From: Deinococcales bacterium
GTDB taxonomy: Bacteria; Deinococcota; Deinococci; Deinococcales; Deinococcaceae
Reading direction: 5' to 3'
Length of the DNA stretch: 6,452 bases
NCBI GenBank assembly: GCA_025359705.1
Contig: JANYFS010000030.1
Location: 1-6,452, forward strand
Part shown: positions 1 through 4,395 of the stretch, one piece after another
How positions within the stretch are numbered: position 1 is the first letter of the stretch
Layout of the letters: every line of letters begins with the position of its first letter
Notes under the pieces: model-generated
Seen by the model: only the letters and a program-made list of their open reading frames with translations
Database searches by the model: none
What the model was told of the DNA's origin: nothing
Translations under genes and position numbers: made by a program

Positions 1-22
1 CAATAGCGACAGATCGGAACGC

Positions 23-235
23 TTGAGTGGGTCTAGCGCGGGGCGGTTTATCCCAGCGTTCTTCATTCTCTTATGTCTGCTCACCTGGCCGGTCTCAGCC
101 ACCGCATCGGGGCCGGCAGGCGCAGCGGATTGGCGGGCAGAAGCACGTGAAATACACGGTCATTTCACGGGAACCAAAGGGACATTCGCGCAATTTGGCG
201 ACTCGATAACCGCGACCATGGCATTTTGGGCTGGA
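23..235 (+). CDS. Secreted GDSL/SGNH-type hydrolase, N-terminal fragment
   Basis: This is the start of a secreted protein. From the TTG at 23 the frame gives a short basic n-region, a hydrophobic stretch (FIPAFFILLCLL) and an AxA-type cleavage site near VSATA, so a Sec signal peptide is likely. After it comes GTFAQFGDSITATMAFW, with the FGDSIT block I of GDSL/SGNH hydrolases; the Ser of GDS is the expected nucleophile. The phrase FTGTKGTFA-FGDSIT-AFW resembles secreted hydrolases I associate with Planctomycetes (recollection, not a search). The open frame runs on to 346, but beyond about 235 it only reads the antisense of the epimerase gene, so the true gene is cut there and blocks II-V are missing. 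The frame is also open to the left edge, no clear ribosome site precedes 23, and the start is therefore uncertain. The fragment carries no CTCGAG, unlike the rest of the window. Confidence 0.6.
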
Positions 236-989
236 CTCCCGCCAATTCAGAAATCAGCTCGAGGTACTGCCGTGCGGTTTGGGCGGGTGCGGTGGGAATC
301 ACCCAGGCTTTGCCCAGTGCCAGATCGTTTTCCCCTGCCAAAATAGTGGCTCGAGCGAAGTCGGCAATGTAGGTCAGGGCATGGGGTACATCGGCGCGGC
401 CCACCCAAATCATGCCTTTGCCCGCCAAAAGATTTTTCAAGGTTTTCCCACTAATCAGCGCATTTTCCACCCCAGGGCCAAAAAAGTCCGAAGCCCTAAC
501 GATGGTGGCCCGAATTTCACCCGTGCGGTGCGCCTCGAGTACCCGATTGCCCAGCATGGCCCGCAGTTTTCCCTTTTTGGTGAGGGGATTTTGTGGGGTC
601 TCGGGGCTGATGTTTTCGGTATTGGGGCCGTACATATACAGGTTATCCACATAAACCAACTTGGCCCCGCTGCTTTTTGCCGCCCCAATAGCTCCCTCGA
701 GCATTTTGGGCAGGGTTTCGGCCCAGTTTTGGTACGGCACATTGGCACTGTGATAGATCACGCTGGCCCCCTGCACTACTTGGGTCAAACGGGCAGGCTC
801 GAGCAGATTGCCTTTCATTACTTCGATGCCTGCGGGCAAGTTCGCTGTTCCTGAACGATTGATCACCCGCACTTTTTTGCCCTGCCTATGCAGCTCGAGG
901 GCCAAGGCTTCGCCTGCGCCACCGCGTCCGCCAAAGATGATGTGGATGTTTTGGGTGTTGGTGTTTTGCGTGTCGTTTTGGTTATTCAT
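165..989 (-). CDS. NAD(P)-dependent epimerase/dehydratase (extended SDR), C-terminus replaced
   Basis: Rossmann-fold nucleotide-sugar-epimerase-like oxidoreductase of 274 residues; the substrate is unknown. The glycine-rich dinucleotide motif GGRGGAG is at residues 20-26, after strand IHIIF. Arg45 at the end of the second strand would favour NADP. The signature DNLYMYGP (115-122), followed by TKKGKLRA, is typical of a family annotated NAD-dependent epimerase/dehydratase. The canonical YxxxK catalytic pair is not evident, because the residue four after Tyr118 is Pro122 and after Tyr120 is Thr124. Relatives are usually about 300 residues or more. Here the end is lost at the junction near 216-235, and roughly the last 15-20 residues (from about PWSRL) are foreign DNA read by chance to a TGA at 165. 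The first 14 residues are Asn/Gln/Thr-rich and look like a flexible tail. The start is well supported: AGGAGG at 997-1002 lies 7 bases before the ATG. The gene lies 206 bases downstream of the TetR gene on the same strand and may be its target. Confidence 0.85.
   Translation of the reverse strand: MNNQNDTQNTNTQNIHIIFGGRGGAGEALALELHRQGKKVRVINRSGTANLPAGIEVMKGNLLEPARLTQVVQGASVIYHSANVPYQNWAETLPKMLEGAIGAAKSSGAKLVYVDNLYMYGPNTENISPETPQNPLTKKGKLRAMLGNRVLEAHRTGEIRATIVRASDFFGPGVENALISGKTLKNLLAGKGMIWVGRADVPHALTYIADFARATILAGENDLALGKAWVIPTAPAQTARQYLELISELAGVQPKMPWSRLSSRQIARMSLWFP
216..235. other. Putative chimeric junction between unrelated genomes
   Basis: A plus-strand hydrolase gene and a minus-strand epimerase gene both lose family similarity within this stretch. 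On the left, the GDSL protein stops making sense after AFWA. On the right, the epimerase stops after LAGVQPK-M, and its last residues are the reverse complement of the hydrolase gene. Two genes broken at one point, with the first CTCGAG only at 258, suggest a join through short shared sequence such as GCATTTTGGGCTGG. An artefact is the simplest reading. A natural recombination is possible but less likely. Confidence 0.55.
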
Positions 990-1195
990 GGTATTTCCTC
1001 CTGGGAAAGATTGATAGCGAGAGGGCGAGAAAAAGATTTTTGGGTATGTTTTTATAGGGACGCTGCTTGCTGCGCCCGCTTTGATCTTGTGTGGAACGAT
1101 TGGGAAACTAAACTATTCATTTACTCGAGGGCAAGAAAAAATTGTTTGACTCGAGCTTTTAACGAAAAACGAAAAACGAATTACAAACCTAAACC
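990..1195. other. Intergenic region between TetR gene and epimerase gene
   Basis: Both flanking genes read leftward. Seen here: two CTCGAG sites (1124, 1150); a two-and-a-half-copy tandem of ACGAAAA at 1162-1180, T-rich on the transcribed minus strand just after the TetR stop; and an imperfect hairpin at 1057-1077 (GGG-a-CGC paired with GCG-CCC). On the minus strand a TATAAA at 1051-1056 could be a -10 box, but I see no matching -35. There is no convincing terminator, so co-transcription of the TetR gene and the epimerase gene is possible. Confidence 0.4.
997..1002 (-). promoter_or_regulatory. Strong ribosome binding site of the epimerase gene
   Basis: A perfect AGGAGG (read on the minus strand) stands 7 bases before the ATG at 989. 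It fixes the start upstream of the low-complexity Asn/Gln/Thr tail. Confidence 0.8.
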
Positions 1196-1831
1196 CTACA
1201 CACTTAGATCAACTCCAATAATTTGAGTGAACAGCCGCTGGTGAATCTCGAGGAAACGGGAGTCGTTATGGATGTGGCGTTGGGCCATGAGGCCGTTTCG
1301 GAGCGATACCAAGGAAACCACAATATCGTCTAAGTTGGCGGGAACCTCGAGGTGCATCTCTTGGATTTGGCGAGCCATCAGGCGGGCAATGGTGCTGTGT
1401 AGCCGCTCGAGCTGAGCCGACATCACCGCTTGTACGGCGGGATAACGCAAAGCACAGATCCAAAATTCTTGCTGGAGCAACAAAGCCTCGAGGGGAACAT
1501 CTACGGTGGCGAATTGCTCCAGAATCACTTTCCCCCGCACTTTGGGGTCGTGGATTTGGTTTGTCACCGCCTCCAGACCTGCCATATCTGCATCAAAACA
1601 CTGCTCGATCAGTGCGATTAAAAGCTCAGCTTTGCCCGCATAGTTGCTGTATAGCGCCCCCCTCGAGTAGCCCGCCGCTTCTGCTACATCGTCCACACTG
1701 GTGGCTTCAAAACCTTTGGTCGCAAAAAGGTGTTTGGCAGCCTCGAGCAGTTGCAGCTTGGTTTGCAGGCGGCTCTCCTCTCGAGTTAGGCGCTTGCGCG
1801 GGGTTTGATTAACGGAATCATTCATTTGCAC
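1196..1831 (-). CDS. TetR/AcrR-family transcriptional repressor
   Basis: A one-component regulator of about 210 residues, the normal length for the family. The N-terminal part (residues ~20-68 counted from the ATG at 1825) is a clear TetR DNA-binding domain: LLEAAKHLFATKGFEATSV, then DDVAEAAGYSRGALYSNYAGK, where the recognition helix ends in the usual Y-x-x-Y/F-x-x-K pattern. The rest is a helical ligand-binding and dimerization domain with no recognizable ligand signature. Two starts are possible: GTG at 1831 and ATG at 1825. A TAG stop lies just upstream of the GTG. AAGGAGG (1849-1855) is too far from either start unless the hairpin between is folded. The gene has its own promoter, with a palindrome in its spacer, which suggests autorepression. 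The nearest same-strand gene downstream is the epimerase, a plausible target by position only. Confidence 0.92.
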   Translation of the reverse strand: MQMNDSVNQTPRKRLTREESRLQTKLQLLEAAKHLFATKGFEATSVDDVAEAAGYSRGALYSNYAGKAELLIALIEQCFDADMAGLEAVTNQIHDPKVRGKVILEQFATVDVPLEALLLQQEFWICALRYPAVQAVMSAQLERLHSTIARLMARQIQEMHLEVPANLDDIVVSLVSLRNGLMAQRHIHNDSRFLEIHQRLFTQIIGVDLSV

Positions 1832-1837
1832 ATTCTA

Positions 1838-1855
1838 CGCGAATCGCGCCTCCTT
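1838..1855 (-). promoter_or_regulatory. Ribosome binding site of tetR with intervening hairpin
   Basis: AAGGAGG (minus strand, 1849-1855) is followed directly by the inverted repeat CGCG-ATT-CGCG (1838-1848). Linear spacing to the GTG at 1831 is 17 bases, too long. If the 11-base hairpin forms, the effective spacing is 6 bases, an ideal value. This favours GTG 1831 over ATG 1825. An out-of-frame ATG at 1833 opens a three-codon frame (M-C-K-stop) whose TGA overlaps the ATG at 1825. Confidence 0.4.
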
Positions 1856-1865
1856 GATACGAACC

Positions 1866-1894
1866 AGCATACAGATTCATACATGTATTTACAA
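1866..1894 (-). promoter_or_regulatory. Probable tetR promoter with operator palindrome in the spacer
   Basis: On the minus strand TTGTAA (1889-1894) and TATGCT (1866-1871) each match the sigma-70 consensus at four of six bases and are exactly 17 bases apart. The spacer contains the perfect 10-base palindrome ATACATGTAT (1879-1888), a position where a bound dimer would block polymerase. The start of transcription would fall near 1858-1860, just before the Shine-Dalgarno sequence. Confidence 0.45.
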
Positions 1895-1948
1895 GTGGTC
1901 TTGCATACAAATTTATGTTTGGTTTTTAATTCATATATGTATGTAAAA
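1875..1948. repeat. Paired direct repeats upstream of tetR, likely operator sites
   Basis: ATTCATACATGTATTTACAA (1875-1894) recurs as ATTCATATATGTATGTAAAA (1929-1948), with 17 of 20 bases identical and starts 54 bases apart. Between them GCATACAGATTCAT (1867-1880) recurs as GCATACAAATTTAT (1903-1916). The AT-rich CATACATGTAT core resembles operators of AcrR-like TetR proteins. The likely ligand is the TetR protein encoded just downstream. Confidence 0.45.
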
Positions 1949-1957
1949 ATTCACGCC

Positions 1958-1983
1958 AAAAAAAAGGCGGGCAAAAGCCCACC
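1958..1983 (-). terminator. Rho-independent terminator after the divIVA operon
   Basis: On the minus strand a 7-base-pair stem (1977-1983 with 1966-1972, one G-U pair) closes a UUUU loop and is followed by eight U residues (1958-1965). It ends leftward transcription before the tetR promoter. Confidence 0.8.
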
Positions 1984-2052
1984 TGGTGCGGTATTTCTCG
2001 AGTTTTGAAGTGTAATCCGTTGTCTGTTTTGTCCGTATTGCGTTAAAAGATG
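1984..2052. other. Spacer between the two terminators
   Basis: It holds one CTCGAG (1997) and no gene, promoter or stable repeat that I can see. With the tetR promoter region (1856-1957) and the two hairpins it fills the gap between divIVA and tetR. Confidence 0.4.
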
Positions 2053-2078
2053 AAAAAACCTCGAGCTGAAGGATTTTT
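2053..2078. terminator. Possible second, bidirectional terminator just after divIVA
   Basis: An A-tract (2053-2058), CCT, an 8-base loop containing part of a CTCGAG site, AGG and a T-tract (2074-2080) form a nearly symmetrical hairpin with one mismatch. It begins 18 bases after the divIVA stop on the minus strand. The GC core is only three pairs, so it is weaker than the terminator at 1958-1983. A tandem TTACACTC TTACACTC lies at 2082-2097, overlapping the stop. Confidence 0.4.
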
Positions 2079-2095
2079 TTCTTACACTCTTACAC

Positions 2096-2641
2096 TCAAT
2101 CCTGATACCGCTCTGCTAGATTCAAAAACCCTTGCAAAAGCCCTTTGTACTGGGCCAAAAACTGGGCGCGTTCGGCTTTCATCTTCTCGAGTTCGGTTTG
2201 GGTGTGCAGCATGGTGGCTCGAGCGTCTTTGAGTACCGAATCGTGCTGTTCTTCGGCGCTTTTGACCAACTGATCGTGCCGAGATTCGGCTTCGCGGATC
2301 AAATGATCTTTGCGGGAAGCGGCTTCGAGCAGCAGGTGATCGCGGCGGGTTTCGGCATCTTGCACGATCAAAACCGCTTCTTTTTCGGCGTTGCCGCGCA
2401 GCTCGGAAGCAATGCGCTCGGCGGAAATGACCACGCGGCGCAGTTCTTCTTCGTGCTGTTTGAGGTTTTCAATTTGCAAACCCATCTCGTCGATGCGGCT
2501 ATGCAGTGCCGAATTATCGCGCAAAGTTTGCTCGAGCTGGTCGGCAACTTCTTTTAAAAAGGCTTTGACTTCGCTGCGGTTGTATCCCGTAAAAGCACCC
2601 ACAAACTCGTGGTGCAAGATGTCTAAGGGGGTAAGTTTCAT
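2096..2641 (-). CDS. divIVA: DivIVA-domain protein (polar/septal coiled-coil protein)
   Basis: Cytoplasmic membrane-associated scaffold of 181 residues. The N-terminal lipid-binding domain is clear: LTPLDILHHEFVGAFTGYNR (residues 3-22) then SEVKAFLKEVADQLE, matching the LTPLDI-x-x-x-EF-x-x-x-x-x-GY family pattern; the loop around Phe13-Phe17 would insert in the membrane. From about residue 31 the protein is one long coiled coil. Residues 99-142 consist of four consecutive 11-residue units of the form R-x-D-x-L-x-x-x-A-x-x. In the family this protein marks negatively curved membrane and recruits division or envelope partners. The frame is open further upstream to 2695, but the ATG at 2641 is right: it begins the conserved domain, has GGAGGAG at 2652-2658, and its ATGA overlaps the YggS stop. 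It is the last gene of the operon and is followed by terminators. Confidence 0.9.
   Translation of the reverse strand: MKLTPLDILHHEFVGAFTGYNRSEVKAFLKEVADQLEQTLRDNSALHSRIDEMGLQIENLKQHEEELRRVVISAERIASELRGNAEKEAVLIVQDAETRRDHLLLEAASRKDHLIREAESRHDQLVKSAEEQHDSVLKDARATMLHTQTELEKMKAERAQFLAQYKGLLQGFLNLAERYQD
2216..2347 (-). repeat. Hendecad (11-residue) protein repeat within divIVA
   Basis: Four adjacent units read RRDHLLLEAAS, RKDHLIREAES, RHDQLVKSAEE and QHDSVLKDARA (residues 99-142). Asp at position 3 and Ala at position 9 are kept in all four; position 5 is Leu or Val. The spacing of 11 predicts a stretch of coiled coil with little or right-handed supercoil. The 33-base DNA units have diverged. 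Confidence 0.6.
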
Positions 2642-3291
2642 GAAAAAATAGCTCCTCCAATCCGAACGATGGTGGCCCCCTCGAGAATGGCCCACTCAAA
2701 ATCATCGCTCATGCCCATACTCAACTCGAGCAGATCTAGTTTAGCGGCTAGGCTGGCGGTTTGTCTAAAGACGTGTCTAATGGGTTCTGGGTTCTGGCCT
2801 TCCTCGAGGCGGGGGGCCATCACCATCAGGCCGCGTACCTCGAGGCCCAAATCTTGCAATTGCTGCAAAAATTCTGGCACTTGGGCCAGTTCAACCCCAT
2901 GTTTTTGGGTTTCACCATTGTGAACTTGAATCAATACCTGTGGAAGTGTAGCCCATTTCTCTCTAAAACGGAGCAATTCTTGAGCCACCTCGAGGTTTTC
3001 CAGGGTATGAATCAGGCTCACCCCCTCGAGGTATTTGACTTTGTTGCGTTGCAGCGGCCCAATAAAATGCCACTGGGTTTGGGCGGGCAGCAATGGTTTT
3101 TTGTCGCGCAACTCTTGGCCTTTGGCCTCACCCAAGGCAAAATCCCCAAATGCTAGTACGCGCTGCTCAATCTCGAGCGCACTGTGGCCCTTGGTCACGG
3201 CTAAAAGGTTCACACTCGAGGGATCACGCCCCGCTTGCTGCGCGGCCTTTTGGATGCGCTCGAGGATTTGGGGCAAGGGGTGCAGGCTCAA
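2638..3291 (-). CDS. yggS: YggS/PROSC-type PLP homeostasis protein
   Basis: A pyridoxal-5'-phosphate binding protein of 217 residues, with the fold of alanine racemase domain I but no enzyme activity known for the family, which maintains vitamin B6 and amino/keto-acid balance. The PLP lysine is Lys34 in AVTKG. WHFIGPLQRNK (74-84), the segment VHNGETQKHGV (123-133), SMGMSDDFEWAI (191-202) and VRIGGAIF (209-216), which binds the phosphate, all match the family. The usual FGEN-x-x-QE motif reads LGEAKGQE (53-60), so the conserved Asn is Ala. Length is near the usual ~225-235, slightly short at both ends. The start is TTG at 3291, whose TTGA overlaps the phosphorylase stop, with GGGAG a few bases upstream. 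The stop overlaps the divIVA ATG, so translation of all three genes is probably coupled. yggS next to divIVA is a gene pairing seen in many bacteria. Confidence 0.92.
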   Translation of the reverse strand: MSLHPLPQILERIQKAAQQAGRDPSSVNLLAVTKGHSALEIEQRVLAFGDFALGEAKGQELRDKKPLLPAQTQWHFIGPLQRNKVKYLEGVSLIHTLENLEVAQELLRFREKWATLPQVLIQVHNGETQKHGVELAQVPEFLQQLQDLGLEVRGLMVMAPRLEEGQNPEPIRHVFRQTASLAAKLDLLELSMGMSDDFEWAILEGATIVRIGGAIFS

Positions 3292-4142
3292 AGATGTTCT
3301 CCCACAGAATCTGCCAGATCCATTCTCAGCACCACTTCTTTCAGCAACTTTTTAAATTTTTCGCTCGAGGCTGCTGCCACCGCAATCACTTCTTGTTCGG
3401 TGGTGTGGTGCGGCTGCTCGGGAATCGCCAAATCGGTCACGGTGGAAATGCCTAAAACTCTGGCTCCCAAATGGCGGGCCGCCATCACTTCAGGAACGGT
3501 ACTCATGCCAATGGTGTCCGCGCCCCACATGCGGTACGCCTTCAGATCGGCCCTTGTCGCGTAGGTCGGTCCCGAAACTCCCAAATAAACCCCGTCGCGC
3601 AGCTCGAGGTTTTGCTCCCTTGCTACGGTTTTGGCAAGCTGGCGGTACTCCTCAAAATACGGGTCGAACATGCCCGTAAACCGCTCGCCCCAGGCATTTT
3701 CGTTGGGGCCAATTAGGGGGTTGGTGCCGGTAAAGTTGATAAAATCGCGCTGCACCATCAAGTCGCCCGCGTTCCAGTCTTCGCGCAACCCGCCGCAGGC
3801 ATTGGTGATGATAAAGGTTCTGGCTCCCAAAGCGTGGGACACCCGCACGGGAAAAATGACCTGCTCCATGCTGTAGCCTTCATAAAAGTGAACTCGACCT
3901 TTGTAGCACAAGACTCGCTTTCCAGACAAATTTCCGACCACCATTGCGCCCGCGTGTCCGGGTGCGGTGGAAAGCGGAAAGTGCGGGATTTCGCTGTAGG
4001 GAATGGTGATGGCATCCTCGAGCTGATCGGCTAAACTGCCCAGACCCGAACCCAAAGTCAGGCTGATTTGCGGGGCCGATCCAATGTGGTTGCGTAAATA
4101 ATCGGCGGCTTCTTGAACGTGGGAAAAAGCGAGTGAACTCAT
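3288..4142 (-). CDS. Purine nucleoside phosphorylase, trimeric PNP/MTAP family
   Basis: Splits purine nucleosides with phosphate to free base and (deoxy)ribose-1-phosphate; a cytoplasmic purine-salvage enzyme of 284 residues, full length. Family landmarks in order: GSGLGS (31-36, phosphate site), GHAG (62-65), RVHFYEGY (83-90, phosphate and ribose), ITNACGG (112-118), GMSTVPEV (212-219, with the ribose-contact Met213) and ISTVTD (232-237). Two purine-contact positions are unusual. The Glu of the mammalian GPSFE motif (Glu201) is Ala195 in GPTYA, and the Asn of SLITN (Asn243) is Asp237. In human PNP, Asn243 to Asp is known to raise activity on adenosine, so a 6-aminopurine preference is inferred. 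It is the first gene of the operon with yggS and divIVA. No Shine-Dalgarno precedes the ATG at 4142, but TAAACT six bases upstream suits a leaderless transcript. A symbol such as punA or deoD would prejudge specificity and is withheld. Confidence 0.93.
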   Translation of the reverse strand: MSSLAFSHVQEAADYLRNHIGSAPQISLTLGSGLGSLADQLEDAITIPYSEIPHFPLSTAPGHAGAMVVGNLSGKRVLCYKGRVHFYEGYSMEQVIFPVRVSHALGARTFIITNACGGLREDWNAGDLMVQRDFINFTGTNPLIGPNENAWGERFTGMFDPYFEEYRQLAKTVAREQNLELRDGVYLGVSGPTYATRADLKAYRMWGADTIGMSTVPEVMAARHLGARVLGISTVTDLAIPEQPHHTTEQEVIAVAAASSEKFKKLLKEVVLRMDLADSVGEHL

Positions 4143-4148
4143 GGCAAT

Positions 4149-4177
4149 AGTTTAACCGCTCGAGCGAATTCTGTTGC
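4149..4177 (-). promoter_or_regulatory. Possible leaderless promoter of the phosphorylase operon
   Basis: On the minus strand TAAACT (4149-4154) fits the TANNNT -10 pattern and ends six bases before the ATG, which would put the transcription start on or next to the start codon. GCAACA (4172-4177), 17 bases further up, is a poor -35 (three of six). There is no Shine-Dalgarno sequence. Leaderless messages with this spacing are reported as common in Deinococcus. A CTCGAG (4159-4164) sits in the spacer. Confidence 0.35.
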
Positions 4178-4203
4178 CTATCCCGCGAATAACTGAACAT
4201 ATC

Positions 4204-4239
4204 ATCCAGTACATCATCCAGTAAATCCGCCAGTACATC
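4204..4239. repeat. Three tandem 12-base repeats in the divergent intergenic region
   Basis: ATCCAGTACATC (4204-4215), ATCCAGTAAATC (4216-4227) and CGCCAGTACATC (4228-4239) are head-to-tail and differ from each other at one to three bases. They lie between the leftward phosphorylase promoter and the rightward bamA gene. They could be stacked protein-binding sites, or a small remnant of coding DNA, since the minus strand reads DVLADLLDDVLDDM through them. Confidence 0.55.
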
Positions 4240-4386
4240 ATGATCTACCCTCATTCAACTCACCCGCTTTGCTCTGGAACGTCAGTTAAGACACGGTTTA
4301 ATGGGACACTGCAATCAGGTAGGCTCGAGGGCTTTAGGGTATTTTCATCCCACTCGCTCGAGCTGCTCTAAAATGATGTTTAAACT

Positions 4387-4390
4387 GGAG
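4387..4390 (+). promoter_or_regulatory. Ribosome binding site of bamA
   Basis: GGAG stands five bases before the ATG at 4396, and an in-frame TAA lies immediately upstream of that ATG. Together with the signal peptide this fixes the start. Confidence 0.7.
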
Positions 4391-4395
4391 ATTAA

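Larger units (their letters stand above)
4143..4395. other. Divergent intergenic region between phosphorylase operon and bamA
   Basis: This 253-base region drives both directions. It holds the TAAACT box for the operon, the 12-base tandem repeats and three CTCGAG sites (4159, 4324, 4357). For bamA the best -10 candidate on the plus strand is TTTAAT at 4297-4302, without a good -35, so the bamA promoter is not located with confidence. A 43-codon plus-strand frame from 4240 to 4371 has no ribosome site and is probably chance. Confidence 0.4.

Noticed and set aside
279..854. Long plus-strand frame opposite the epimerase
   Set aside because: It is antisense to a gene with clear family motifs and a strong ribosome site; its own translation has no recognizable domain and no ribosome site.
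1057..1077. Hairpin after tetR as a terminator
   Set aside because: The stem is interrupted and is not followed by a T-tract on either strand.
2642..2695. Longer N-terminus of DivIVA
   Set aside because: The extra residues are not family-like and overlap the conserved C-terminal end of YggS; the internal ATG has a ribosome site and starts the DivIVA domain.
4204..4239. CRISPR-like array
   Set aside because: Repeats are 12 bases, directly adjacent, with no spacers and no cas genes nearby.
3880..4254. Minus-strand frame with a DVLADLLDDVLDDM start, reading into the phosphorylase
   Set aside because: It runs in a wrong frame through the conserved N-terminal part of the phosphorylase. Its repetitive start comes from the 12-base tandem repeats, and no Shine-Dalgarno sequence stands before it.
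4276..4302. Sigma-E-like GGAAC box before bamA
   Set aside because: GGAACGT recalls the Escherichia coli -35, but no matching -10 lies at the right distance, and sigma-E control of bamA is not established for this phylum.
4240..4371. 43-codon plus-strand frame before bamA
   Set aside because: No ribosome site, no hydrophobic or domain pattern, and its DNA is the presumed promoter region; chance is enough to explain it.
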